A stretch of 47,623 bases of DNA from Alphaproteobacteria bacterium (GTDB taxonomy: Bacteria; Pseudomonadota; Alphaproteobacteria; Rhodobacterales; Rhodobacteraceae): the NCBI GenBank assembly GCA_030425945.1, contig JAUHZL010000001.1, forward strand, positions 1 to 47,623, in the 5' to 3' direction. The stretch's first letter is position 1, and every line of letters begins with the position of its first letter. Positions 7,957-15,241 of the stretch are shown here, piece by piece. The position numbers were made by a program, and so were the translations under genes. The notes under the pieces were generated by a model. It was not told the origin of the DNA and did no database searches. It saw only the letters and a program-made list of their open reading frames with translations.

Positions 7957-9281
7957 CAGGCGGCGTCCTCCCGCGCGGGCGTCATCAGGCTCGCTAGTGC
8001 GCCGAGCCCGTCATGGCGCAAGTCGATGTCGAGGCCGTCCTCTCCGACCGTCACGCGTGCCACGAGGAGCTGGATGACGCGGGCCTGCTCGGCCGGGATC
8101 AGTGCCTTCCAGAGATCGTCGAACTGCGCGAGCGCCGCGGTCACGGTGCCCTCGTCAAGGTCGGGCCGCTCCTTCTTCAGCGCGCGGGCGGTGCGCGCGA
8201 TGATCTCCGGCGTGCACAGCAGCCGCCGGATCTCGCCGATGACCGCTTCCTCCACCATGGCCGCGGGGAGCCGCTGGGGCCCGCGCAGCTCGGCCGTCGG
8301 CCGTTTCTGAATCACGTCCATCGAGACGTAGTAGCAGTACCGCCTGTTGCCCTTCTTCGTATGGTGCGGGGTCATTGCGGCGCCGGTCTCGGTGAATATC
8401 AATCCGCGCAGCAGCGCCGGCTCGGTGCTCCGGGTGCGCCCGGCGCGCTGGTTGCGGTTGCCGGACAGCACGGCATGGGCGGCGTCCCACAGATCGGCAT
8501 CGACGATTGGCTCGTGCATGCCGGGGTAGGTCTCGTCCCTGTGGGTGATCTCACCGCGGTAGATTCGGTTGTGCAGCAGCTTGTAGAGCGCGCCGCGGTC
8601 GATGGGCCGGCCCCGCTTGGAGCGGATTCCGCGGGCGTTCAGCTCCCGGATCACGGCGGCGGTGGAATCGGACTGCGCGAAGAGCTCGAACATGGTCCGG
8701 ACCTGCGCCGCCTCGGCCTCGTTCACGATCAGCTTGCGGTCGACCACGTCGTAGCCGAGCGGCACGTAGCCGCCCATCCACATGCCCTTCTTCTTCGAGG
8801 CGGCGACCTTGTCGCGGATCCGTTCGCCGATGACCTCGCGCTCGAACTGGGCGAAGCTGAGAAGGATGTTCAGCGTCAGCCGCCCCATCGATGTGGTGGT
8901 GTTGAAGGACTGCGTGACGGACACGAAGGTGACGCCGTGGCGGTCGAAGATCTCGACCAGCTTGGAGAAATCCATCAGCGCGCGGCTGAGGCGGTCGATC
9001 TTGTAGACCACGACCACGTCGATCAGCCCGTCCTCGACATCGGCAATCAGCTGCTTCAGCGCGGGGCGGTCCAGCGTGCCGCCGGAGAATCCGCCGTCGT
9101 CATACCGCTCGCGCAGGCAAGCCCAGCCCTCGGCGCGCTGGCTGGCGATGTAGGCCTCGCAGGCCTCCCGCTGCGCGTCGAGGCTGTTGAACTCCATGTC
9201 GAGCCCTTCCTCGCTCGACTTGCGGGTGTAGATGGCGCAGCGCAGGCGGCGCGCCGGTTCGGGCTGGGCTTTTCTGGTCAT
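7956..9281 (-). CDS. Serine site-specific recombinase (prophage integrase)
   Basis: A 441-residue serine recombinase. The resolvase catalytic domain covers about 10-160: YTRKS with the nucleophile Ser22, YDDGGFSGGTLDRP, DVVVVYKIDRLSRAL and the Q-F-ERE-IGERIRDK helix. A Recombinase domain follows (about 170-270) with a zinc-ribbon-like C-terminal part. This is the large-serine-integrase layout, at the short end in length. The start at 9281 is set by the ATGA overlap with the DUF2924 stop. It is the only integrase in view, so it probably catalyses integration and excision. Confidence 0.92.
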   Translation of the reverse strand: MTRKAQPEPARRLRCAIYTRKSSEEGLDMEFNSLDAQREACEAYIASQRAEGWACLRERYDDGGFSGGTLDRPALKQLIADVEDGLIDVVVVYKIDRLSRALMDFSKLVEIFDRHGVTFVSVTQSFNTTTSMGRLTLNILLSFAQFEREVIGERIRDKVAASKKKGMWMGGYVPLGYDVVDRKLIVNEAEAAQVRTMFELFAQSDSTAAVIRELNARGIRSKRGRPIDRGALYKLLHNRIYRGEITHRDETYPGMHEPIVDADLWDAAHAVLSGNRNQRAGRTRSTEPALLRGLIFTETGAAMTPHHTKKGNRRYCYYVSMDVIQKRPTAELRGPQRLPAAMVEEAVIGEIRRLLCTPEIIARTARALKKERPDLDEGTVTAALAQFDDLWKALIPAEQARVIQLLVARVTVGEDGLDIDLRHDGLGALASLMTPAREDAA

Positions 9282-9775
9282 CGCGCGCCTCCGGTCTGGT
9301 CGAGTCCGAAGAACCGCCAGCCGTTCCAGTGCGCGCCCGTGATCGCGCGGACGGCGGCCGAGAGCGACTTGAAGCGCCGGCCCTGCCATTCGAAGCCATC
9401 CGTCAGAACGGTGACCATGTGCTCCTCGCCGCCCCACTCGCGGACCAGCTTCGTGCCCGGCGCCGGCTTGCGCGGGTCCGCCACCATGCCGCCTAGCTTG
9501 CCGTTCATGACCTCGTCGGCGAGAGCATCGAGCGTGCGCAGCGTCTCACGGCGCAGCCCGCCATGGGCGAGTTCCTGAATGCGGTAGCCGAGCCGAAGCT
9601 CGAGGTTGCCGCGGCTGGCGTTCGGCGCACGCTCCCCGAAGATGGCCTGCCACTTCTCCTGCAGTTCGGGCACCGTCATCGCCTTCAGCGCCGCCAGTTC
9701 GGCGAGGACGTCGATCCCCGCCGCCGGAAGCGCGGGCGAGGCCTTCGCGCCTGATTTCCTTAGGTTTTTCCTCAT
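9278..9775 (-). CDS. DUF2924 domain protein
   Basis: A 165-residue protein of the DUF2924 family: a basic N-terminus, then AELAALKAMTVPELQEKWQ at about 27-45, ..RLGYRIQELAHGG, and a C-terminal HMVTVLTDGFEWQGRRFKSLSAAVRAITG. This is a small beta module seen in DNA-associated phage proteins. It is coupled by ATGA overlaps both to the upstream small ORF and to the downstream recombinase. The family is repeatedly found directly upstream of serine recombinases. Its biochemical function is unknown; a role in recombination is inferred from context. Confidence 0.88.
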   Translation of the reverse strand: MRKNLRKSGAKASPALPAAGIDVLAELAALKAMTVPELQEKWQAIFGERAPNASRGNLELRLGYRIQELAHGGLRRETLRTLDALADEVMNGKLGGMVADPRKPAPGTKLVREWGGEEHMVTVLTDGFEWQGRRFKSLSAAVRAITGAHWNGWRFFGLDQTGGAR

Positions 9776-9990
9776 GTGTCGTCTCCAACTCGGTTGCGAA
9801 CCTGTCTCCGACGACGGCGTCTGAGGGTGAGAATGTCCAGCGAACTGTCTCCGTCGAGCGGAGAATTCTCGTTCATTTCCGGTGGGTTGGTGCGCGCGAT
9901 GGCGCCAGCAAGGATGGCTGTCAGTTCTGCCAGCCGCTCATCGGTGGTGAGCGTCTCGGCAGACGGCGCGAAGGCGATGTCGTCTTGCAT
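9772..9990 (-). CDS. Small protein at the head of the recombinase operon
   Basis: A 72-residue protein of unknown family, with an acidic N-terminal half containing ERLAELTAILAGAIART and an Arg-rich C-terminus (LRRRRRRQVRNR). AGGAGG (complement at 10001-10006) lies 10 nt upstream of the ATG, and the stop overlaps DUF2924 by 4 bp. Those two features argue that it is translated as the first gene of a four-gene cassette. No function assigned. Confidence 0.65.
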   Translation of the reverse strand: MQDDIAFAPSAETLTTDERLAELTAILAGAIARTNPPEMNENSPLDGDSSLDILTLRRRRRRQVRNRVGDDT

Positions 9991-10350
9991 GGGGAGCGAA
10001 CCTCCTGAGGCGGTTTGCTCCGTGTTCGCCGGTCGAGGCGAGGTAATTCAAGAAAAAACAAAAGGTTGTCGTAGTTGGGCGTAATCTGTAGAAGTCGAGA
10101 GTGCACGTTGCCGTGGGCAATGCCGCTGTCGACAGCATCTTGCCGCGACCGCCGTACCTAGGTTTACGTCGTGATTGCCCCAGACGCGGCCATCTTCATG
10201 GCTTGGCGTCTCACCGGGCAAAGCGCTCAGCCTACACTGTTTGGGAACCCATCGCCGGATATCATTGGTGACGGCGCCAGCCATACCATATATGGTGGTG
10301 TATGCTGGAGCACTGTGCCAAGGTGCCGCCAGTTTGACGACCGAGGAAAA
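9991..10350. other. Divergent intergenic region between recombinase operon and cargo operon
   Basis: 360 bp that must contain the leftward promoter of the recombinase cassette and the rightward promoter of the TIGR04255-like operon. It has an A-rich patch at 10051-10061. An in-frame GTG at 10171 would extend the next protein by 60 residues, but those residues look random and the domain begins at the ATG at 10351. Confidence 0.5.
10265..10296 (+). promoter_or_regulatory. Candidate promoter with overlapping palindromic operator
   Basis: TTGGTG at 10265-10270, a 17-nt spacer and an ATATAT -10-like element at 10288-10293. The -10 lies inside the perfect 12-bp palindrome ACCATATATGGT (10285-10296), 55 bp before the ATG of the first cargo gene. 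A dimeric repressor binding there would block the promoter. No binder is identified. Confidence 0.45.
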
Positions 10351-11139
10351 ATGAAAGTCCGCTTCGAAAACTCACCGATCAACGAACTAGTAATTGCGAC
10401 TTACTTCAATCCGCCGCTCTTCGCGCTTCGGAGTGAGCACGTTGGGCTTTTTTGGTCTCGGGTCCGCGATGAGTTCCCAAGCGTAGAGCAACAAGCACCG
10501 GTTGGAGGCGCAGAGGCTTTTGAGCAACTGGGTGGTGAATTTTTCCCGATGCCTCGGTTCTGGTTTGTTGCTGATGACAAGGTCAACTTGATTCAGCTCC
10601 AAAAGAATGCCTTCATGCTAAACTGGCGCCGGAGAGACGCGGATTATCCGCACTTCGATGAAAACCTTAAACCTGCTTTCGACAGATATTTCGCACTGTT
10701 TGAAGATTTTGCGCGCAAAGATGTCGGTGTAGATCAAATCAATATCGACCTATGTGAGTTAACCTATATTAATACAATCGAGTCTTGTGAGTATTGGCAG
10801 GGGCCGCAGGATACGGCCAGGGTCATCCCGTCTTTTGCGATCCCAGATGTGGGGATAGAAGGCATTGCTACCCCAGCATTCAATTGCACGTATGTTCATG
10901 CCCGGTCCGAAGATCTTCAACTGCGGGTCAGCATTCGCAATGGTGAGGCTACGGCTAAACCGAAGACGCCAGTTCTTATTCTAGAAATTAAGGCGATGGG
11001 AAGGCTTGGGCATGCCGGGAAGTCAGATGCCGATGCTTGGTTCGTGAGAGCACACGATGCCATTATTGACTGCTTCGTCCATATGACAAGCAAGGAAATA
11101 CAAGACAGATACTGGAAACCACTCGGGGAGGTCTCATGA
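10351..11139 (+). CDS. TIGR04255-like family protein
   Basis: A 262-residue protein beginning MKVRFENSPINELVIATYF, the N-terminal signature I associate with TIGR04255 (sporadically distributed, unknown function). Further family-like features are FWFVADDKVNLIQLQKNAFMLNWRR in the middle and LEIKAMGR with an AHDAIIDCFVHMTS segment near the C-terminus. The start at 10351 has a GAGG site and places the signature at residue 1. It heads a three-gene operon with ATGA overlaps. Codons are clearly AT-richer than in neighbouring genes, indicating separate acquisition. Function unknown. Confidence 0.78.
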   Translation: MKVRFENSPINELVIATYFNPPLFALRSEHVGLFWSRVRDEFPSVEQQAPVGGAEAFEQLGGEFFPMPRFWFVADDKVNLIQLQKNAFMLNWRRRDADYPHFDENLKPAFDRYFALFEDFARKDVGVDQINIDLCELTYINTIESCEYWQGPQDTARVIPSFAIPDVGIEGIATPAFNCTYVHARSEDLQLRVSIRNGEATAKPKTPVLILEIKAMGRLGHAGKSDADAWFVRAHDAIIDCFVHMTSKEIQDRYWKPLGEVS

Positions 11140-11747
11140 TTGCTGCAGTGGATTTGGAGAGCATTACGCTCGATCCGGGGTATCAACCGCCTGCGATAAT
11201 GTCTGAAATGGACAGTGCTTCGGCCTTCGACATCGACGTGCCGGTTAGAGTGCGGCGCAGGCCTCACTACCGCACACCGATTGCGGACCACGAAAGTCAA
11301 GCGGTTACGCTGACGGACTTTCTCGTACAACTACCCGATCCGGGGGCCGCTCTGGCCCGTGAGTTGGGTGAGAAGGCCAAGCGGGCGCATGCGGACCTCC
11401 AAGCATATCAAACAAGGATTGAGGCGTTGCGAGCGGAAGCTGCTCAAGATGGTTATGATATAAGTAGCGCCTCTGAGCGCGATTTCTGGCGCTTTATTCG
11501 CTTCGAGCCTTTTATTCGCAAGGGCAACCTAGTGTTGTTGGATAATGGCAATCTGCGTGCGGTTTGGAAGGACAAGGGCGGTACGCATGTTGGCGTTCAA
11601 TTCTTGGGTGATCAGACTGTGCAATACGTGATCTTTAAACGTCGGGGTGCCGCTGGTGCCATCTCCCGTGTTGCAGGACGCGACAGCATCGAAGGCGTTA
11701 TGCGACAAATCGCGGCGTTCGACCTTCGGTCTCTGATTTATGCATGA
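11136..11747 (+). CDS. Hypothetical protein of the cargo operon
   Basis: A 203-residue protein with no family I recognise. Residues 70-105 are helical and charged (ARELGEKAKRAHADLQ.. IEALRAEAAQ) and may be a short coiled coil. The C-terminal half (FRKGNLVLL-like IRKGNLVLLDNGNLRAVW..HVGVQFLGDQTVQYVIFKRR) reads as a beta-sheet domain. It overlaps the genes on both sides by ATGA, so the three are expected in fixed stoichiometry. It shares the low GC of the block. Confidence 0.75.
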   Translation: MIAAVDLESITLDPGYQPPAIMSEMDSASAFDIDVPVRVRRRPHYRTPIADHESQAVTLTDFLVQLPDPGAALARELGEKAKRAHADLQAYQTRIEALRAEAAQDGYDISSASERDFWRFIRFEPFIRKGNLVLLDNGNLRAVWKDKGGTHVGVQFLGDQTVQYVIFKRRGAAGAISRVAGRDSIEGVMRQIAAFDLRSLIYA

Positions 11748-12196
11748 GGGGCGATGATCTCCCTGCGACGGATCACATTGTCCGCTACGTAAAGCCCAGC
11801 ATGATTGAAGAAGACGGCGCCCCGAACGGTTCGGAGTTCCGACTTAGACCAAACCGTCCGGACGAGACCGGACTTTCGGTCAACTGGCTGGAGGCGTTCG
11901 TTGGCGACAAATCGGACCAGATTGCCGAAGTTCGACGGCTGTATCGACTTACGGTCCGAAAGACTGGTCGTTTCGCCGAGTTAAACATTGGCAGTGTCCA
12001 AACCAGGCTGGCAGAGGAACTGGAAACTCTGCGAATAGTACATGATCCACTTGATGCAGAGGACGACTTCGATGCTGATCCTTCGCATGCGGAGATTACT
12101 GGCCTCCCACCTGGAGATTCGCCCGAGGCCGACATGATTGGCGACATAATTGCCGAATGCGTATTGGACATGCATCCAGCCACAGATGACGGTTGA
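11744..12196 (+). CDS. Hypothetical protein, third gene of the cargo operon
   Basis: A 150-residue acidic protein, not recognised. FRLRPNRPDETGLSVNWLEAF near residues 32-52 and the acidic tail (DAEDDFDADPSHAEI..) are the visible features. The RP-x-E-x-GLSVNWLE pattern resembles N-termini of small proteins next to mobile defence-like cassettes, but I cannot name a family. It ends 29 bp before the stop of the convergent minus-strand gene. Confidence 0.7.
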   Translation: MRGDDLPATDHIVRYVKPSMIEEDGAPNGSEFRLRPNRPDETGLSVNWLEAFVGDKSDQIAEVRRLYRLTVRKTGRFAELNIGSVQTRLAEELETLRIVHDPLDAEDDFDADPSHAEITGLPPGDSPEADMIGDIIAECVLDMHPATDDG

Positions 12197-12225
12197 TCGT
12201 CGAAAGAAGCAGGCTGTGGAAGTCC

Positions 12226-12957
12226 TCAATGCCGCGTCGCCTCTCGCATTTTTCCATCTGTCTCCAGTCGCAGCGCCGCCCGCCACAGCGGCGTCTTCAT
12301 GAACACTGCGTCTTCGGACCGATGGCTAGCGATCCCGCGCTCTTGCTGCAGCATGCCCGCCCACCAGAGCGGACGCAGCACTTGGATATATAGCTGGCCC
12401 ATCACTTCGTCGTACCGCGGGAGCGACCCAGTCTCGGGCTCTCCAAAGAGCACGCGACGGAGGTGGGTGCCGGTGGCGCCGTCCTCGGTCTCGATGTTCA
12501 GCACGTTCAGGAAAACGTCCCAGTTGCCGAGGATCGGCGCGTCGTCGAAACGCGACATGCCGGCGTGGTTTATTCGGAACAAGAAGAACGGTACGACCGT
12601 GCCGAAGATCCGACCGGGATGGCCCGCCAGCGCCTCGCCTGCCTTGGTCAGACGGAACTCGCCCTTATAGTGGCGCCCAAGCTTCATCGCGATCATCAGG
12701 TCATGCAGAACCATGAGCGGGGCGAAGTCGGGTTCGTTCAACACCTTGTTGACGGCGAAGAGGTCCGTCTCAGTGTGACCGGGCCAGTCAAACTCGGCCG
12801 CGGCCCAGTGCACGAATACGCGCTTGAAGGCCTTGGAGGGCGTCAGGGGAATCCCGCCGTTCTCGCCGATCCACGCGAAGGTCTTCTCCACCCCGCGCAC
12901 CATCGGCGAGAACGCCAGCGCCGGATCGGCATCGTCTACCTCGCGGAACGCAATCAC
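12226..12957 (-). CDS. Hypothetical protein cotranscribed with the repressor
   Basis: A 243-residue protein starting at a GTG 1 nt after the repressor stop (TGA-G-GTG), with GGGAG upstream. It contains a winged-helix-like pattern (MVLHDLMIAMKLGRHYKGEFRLTKAGEAL at about 90-120, written here only as its visible core KGEFRLTKAGEAL). It ends with conserved aromatic segments (YIQVLRPLWWAGML). It may modulate lysogeny alongside the repressor, or be a lysogen-expressed accessory gene; no family name is certain. Confidence 0.72.
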   Translation of the reverse strand: MIAFREVDDADPALAFSPMVRGVEKTFAWIGENGGIPLTPSKAFKRVFVHWAAAEFDWPGHTETDLFAVNKVLNEPDFAPLMVLHDLMIAMKLGRHYKGEFRLTKAGEALAGHPGRIFGTVVPFFLFRINHAGMSRFDDAPILGNWDVFLNVLNIETEDGATGTHLRRVLFGEPETGSLPRYDEVMGQLYIQVLRPLWWAGMLQQERGIASHRSEDAVFMKTPLWRAALRLETDGKMREATRH

Positions 12958-12958
12958 C

Positions 12959-13636
12959 TCAGATCTCCCTTGCGAACCAACGGATGCGGCCGACGATGTG
13001 GATCTCGTCGGCGGTTCGCTCGTAGGGGCTGTAGAAGCCGTTGTCCGAGATGACGCGCACGGCGGGTGGGTCGCTGTTCGGGATGTGCTCGAGCCGCTTG
13101 GCCACCAACCCCATGCCGTCGTCCAGCACGAATATCCCAGGCGGGTTCGGTGCGCGGCGCGCCATGTCGACAAGCACTGTGTCGCCGTCGAGCAGCGTGG
13201 GCGCCATGCTGTCGCCCTCGACATGCATGATCCGCAGCTGTGAGGGGCTGGCCTTGAGGCTGTGGCGGATCCAGGACCGGCGGAAGTGGTAGGCGCGACC
13301 GGCGGGATCCTCATGCTCCTGGACCACGGCGCCGCCGCCCATTGAGGGGCGCGGGCTGGCATGCGCGATCGAGACGAAGGCCTCGTCCGGGTTCTCGATG
13401 AAAGGCGGCGTTCCTTCCACATCTCCAATCCCATGGATCAGCCAGTCACGGTCGACCTTCAGCACGCGGGCGACCTCTGCAAGCCGGTCGATGCCGGGAC
13501 GGGATGATCGTCCCCGCAGGATGTCGTAGACGAAGGAGCGGTTCACCCCGGCCATCTCGGCGACATGGGCGGGGCTGAGGCCGAGCTGGTTGGCCCGGGC
13601 CCTGAGACGGTCGGCAAGCGTGTGATGCTCGTTCAT
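12959..13636 (-). CDS. S24 family phage repressor (CI-like)
   Basis: A 225-residue lysogeny regulator. An XRE-type helix-turn-helix covers about 5-62 (SPAHVAEMAGVNRSFVYDIL). The C-terminal S24/LexA-like peptidase domain has nucleophile Ser143 in VEGDSMAPTL and general base Lys180 in GLVAKRLEH. An Ala112-Gly113 bond about 30 residues before the Ser is a candidate autocleavage site, so SOS induction is plausible. It is transcribed leftward from a strong promoter that faces the rightward promoter of the next gene. Confidence 0.9.
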   Translation of the reverse strand: MNEHHTLADRLRARANQLGLSPAHVAEMAGVNRSFVYDILRGRSSRPGIDRLAEVARVLKVDRDWLIHGIGDVEGTPPFIENPDEAFVSIAHASPRPSMGGGAVVQEHEDPAGRAYHFRRSWIRHSLKASPSQLRIMHVEGDSMAPTLLDGDTVLVDMARRAPNPPGIFVLDDGMGLVAKRLEHIPNSDPPAVRVISDNGFYSPYERTADEIHIVGRIRWFAREI

Positions 13637-13744
13637 GTTTCCCCACCCATCTGTGGATGAAATAGGATAAAATCGGATTGATCGGCGGTCGTCAAGCGAA
13701 TAAGAACAGAAGGTAAACATCAGGCATGGGAATCGGAGGGGCGC
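13637..13744. promoter_or_regulatory. Overlapping divergent repressor/early promoters with dyad
   Basis: Leftward: TTGACG (complement 13695-13690), 17 nt, TTTTAT (complement 13672-13667) for the repressor. Rightward: TTGATC (13678-13683), 17 nt, TAAGAA (13701-13706) for the 13745 gene. The two promoters interleave, and the dyad TTGA-N10-TCAA (13678-13695) spans both -35 elements, a plausible CI operator. The spacings are exact; the operator assignment is inference. Confidence 0.55.
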
Positions 13745-14428
13745 GTGCACATCGACAAGCTGTATTTCACGCTCCCCGAGGTGCTCGAGCGCTGGCGGAT
13801 CTCCGAGACGGATCTCGTCTATCTCGCCGAGAACGACAAGCTCCGGCTGTCGGTGCGCGTCTTCGGCGAGCCGGTCGAGTTCGGCGACTACGAAGAGGGC
13901 CAGGACGGCGAGCGGTTCCGCGTACCGTGGGAACAGAAGCCGTTCAGCGGGCTGCTCGATCTGCACGCCTGCGACGTCTTCCAGCTGTTCCGCTGCGGCG
14001 AGCTCCATGTCAGCGAGTTTCGCACGCCACGCGCGGACTACGCGTCGCTCTATGGCGATGCCAAACCGGTCTTCGTGATGATCGGAGATCTGCTGCTAAG
14101 GCGCGAGGAACGCGATCGTTTCGAGCTCCAGTCCGGATTCTCCTCCGGCGGCTCGGCGATGGAGGAGAGCACCTTCATCGCCTCGGCCGATTACCAGGAG
14201 GTGCGCTGCAGCGGCTACCGCTTCCGCCTCGGTCCGATCCAGGCGCAGGTCGTCCGCGCCCTGCACGAGGCCGCGCAGCGGGGCGAGCCCTGGCAGAGCG
14301 GCAAGGCCATCCTATCCTCTGCCGGCTCGAAGAGCCTGCGCATGGCCGATGTCTTCAAATCGCAGAAGGACTGGCGGCAGCTGATCCGTTCCGACCGCCG
14401 CGGCGGTTACCGTCTGAACATCGACTGA
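13745..14428 (+). CDS. Hypothetical phage protein, first rightward gene
   Basis: A 227-residue protein starting at GTG (13745) with CGGAGG 7 nt upstream. The N-terminus HIDKLYFTLPEVLERWRISETDLVYLAENDKLRLSVRV suggests a MerR/excisionase-like winged helix (stated as a short reading: LPEVLERWRISETDLVYL). The C-terminal part (SGYRFRLGPIQAQVVRALHEAA..FKSQKDWRQLI) looks like a second winged helix. It may therefore be a two-domain DNA-binding regulator opposing the repressor. It is not assigned to a named family. Confidence 0.7.
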   Translation: MHIDKLYFTLPEVLERWRISETDLVYLAENDKLRLSVRVFGEPVEFGDYEEGQDGERFRVPWEQKPFSGLLDLHACDVFQLFRCGELHVSEFRTPRADYASLYGDAKPVFVMIGDLLLRREERDRFELQSGFSSGGSAMEESTFIASADYQEVRCSGYRFRLGPIQAQVVRALHEAAQRGEPWQSGKAILSSAGSKSLRMADVFKSQKDWRQLIRSDRRGGYRLNID

Positions 14429-14483
14429 CTCGCTTCCCGTCCCCAATGCGGGGCCTCGGGTAGCTCGCGGTGTGGGATCGGCT

Positions 14484-14567
14484 GGGGGATGGAGGGGGAT
14501 GACGATCCCCCACCAAGCTGCCGAAGCCTGTCCTGCAAGGCCATATCCATCCCCCTCCGCATCCCCC
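14484..14567. repeat. Long inverted repeat of GGGGGAT/ATCCCCC units
   Basis: The 18-nt arm at 14484-14501 is complementary to 14548-14567 with one 2-nt bulge. A shorter competing stem (14494-14500/14505-14511) lies inside. The block thus has three ATCCCCC units that can pair in alternative ways in the leader of the early operon. It could act as an attenuator, a protein-binding site or an origin element. Confidence 0.55.
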
Positions 14568-14605
14568 TACGATCCTGACGACATCCCATAGCGGGATTTC
14601 GCAAT

Positions 14606-14636
14606 CTCTCTCCGAAGCACACGCAAACGGAGAGAG
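14606..14636 (+). promoter_or_regulatory. Hairpin sequestering the ribosome site of the early HTH gene
   Basis: CTCTCTCCG (14606-14614) pairs perfectly with CGGAGAGAG (14628-14636), enclosing a 13-nt loop. The right arm is the Shine-Dalgarno of the gene starting at 14640, so in the folded RNA that site is hidden. This implies translational control of the first gene in the early operon. Confidence 0.6.
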
Positions 14637-14639
14637 CGG

Positions 14640-14852
14640 ATGCAGCAGAAGCATTGCCTGAACCAGAAGGAACTCGCCCGGCGCTGGACGATCTCGCATC
14701 GCACGCTGGAGCGCTGGCGGTGGGCGGGTGAAGGCCCGGCCTACATGAAGATCGGTGGACGGGTGGTCTACCGGCTCGAAGACATCGTCGCCTTCGAACG
14801 CGACCAGCTCCAGCACACCATGGACACGCAGCCGCGCGCGGGAGCGGCTTGA
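14640..14852 (+). CDS. Excisionase/MerR-type helix-turn-helix protein
   Basis: A 70-residue protein with LNQKELARRWTISHRTLERW (about 7-26) and VVYRLEDIVAFER (about 43-55), the pattern of the AlpA/excisionase HTH_17 family. It heads the early replication and recombination operon and its ribosome site lies in a hairpin. It may regulate excision or the early genes. Its TGA overlaps the next ATG (TGATG). Confidence 0.85.
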   Translation: MQQKHCLNQKELARRWTISHRTLERWRWAGEGPAYMKIGGRVVYRLEDIVAFERDQLQHTMDTQPRAGAA

Positions 14853-15214
14853 TGGGACGCCTGTCGCCCATCGCCGAGGCCGATGTCGTGCCGTTGCACG
14901 GCGCGGACGGGCCGACACTCGACGAGGTCGGGCTTGCCGCCTGGATCGCGCAGGCCGAGCCCGGCGAAGCGCTGGTCTATCACCGCGGCTTCCTCGCCGT
15001 CGATGCCACGTCGGTCATCTCGAAGCTGCCGGCGGATCGCCAACGTACGCTGCAACTGGTGGCAGCCGCCGCACGGCGCGCGGCCGAGCAGAACCTCGTC
15101 CATCTCGTGCAGTCCCGGCTCGGCCCCGACGCCTTCGCCTACATCGCCGTCGCTCGCCCGAAGCCCGGCCCGCCCGGTGCGGCGCTCTCGATGCGCCTGC
15201 TCGAGGCCGCCTGA
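14852..15214 (+). CDS. Hypothetical early phage protein
   Basis: A 120-residue protein starting at ATG 14852 (GGAG 8 nt upstream; a TTG directly before it is an alternative). The segment LAAWIAQAEPGEALVYHRGFLAVDATS reads as a conserved core of alphaproteobacterial prophage proteins encoded before Sak4-like genes (core: EPGEALVYHRGFLAVD). A helical middle (RTLQLVAAAARRAAEQNLVHLVQ) follows. Function unknown; coupled to the HTH gene. Confidence 0.75.
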   Translation: MGRLSPIAEADVVPLHGADGPTLDEVGLAAWIAQAEPGEALVYHRGFLAVDATSVISKLPADRQRTLQLVAAAARRAAEQNLVHLVQSRLGPDAFAYIAVARPKPGPPGAALSMRLLEAA

Positions 15215-15241
15215 TCCCCATTCCCCATCCCGGAGACGCCA

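Noticed and set aside
10171..10350. Upstream GTG extension of the TIGR04255-like protein
   Set aside because: The extra 60 residues look random and cover the palindromic promoter; the family signature begins at the ATG at 10351 with a GAGG site.
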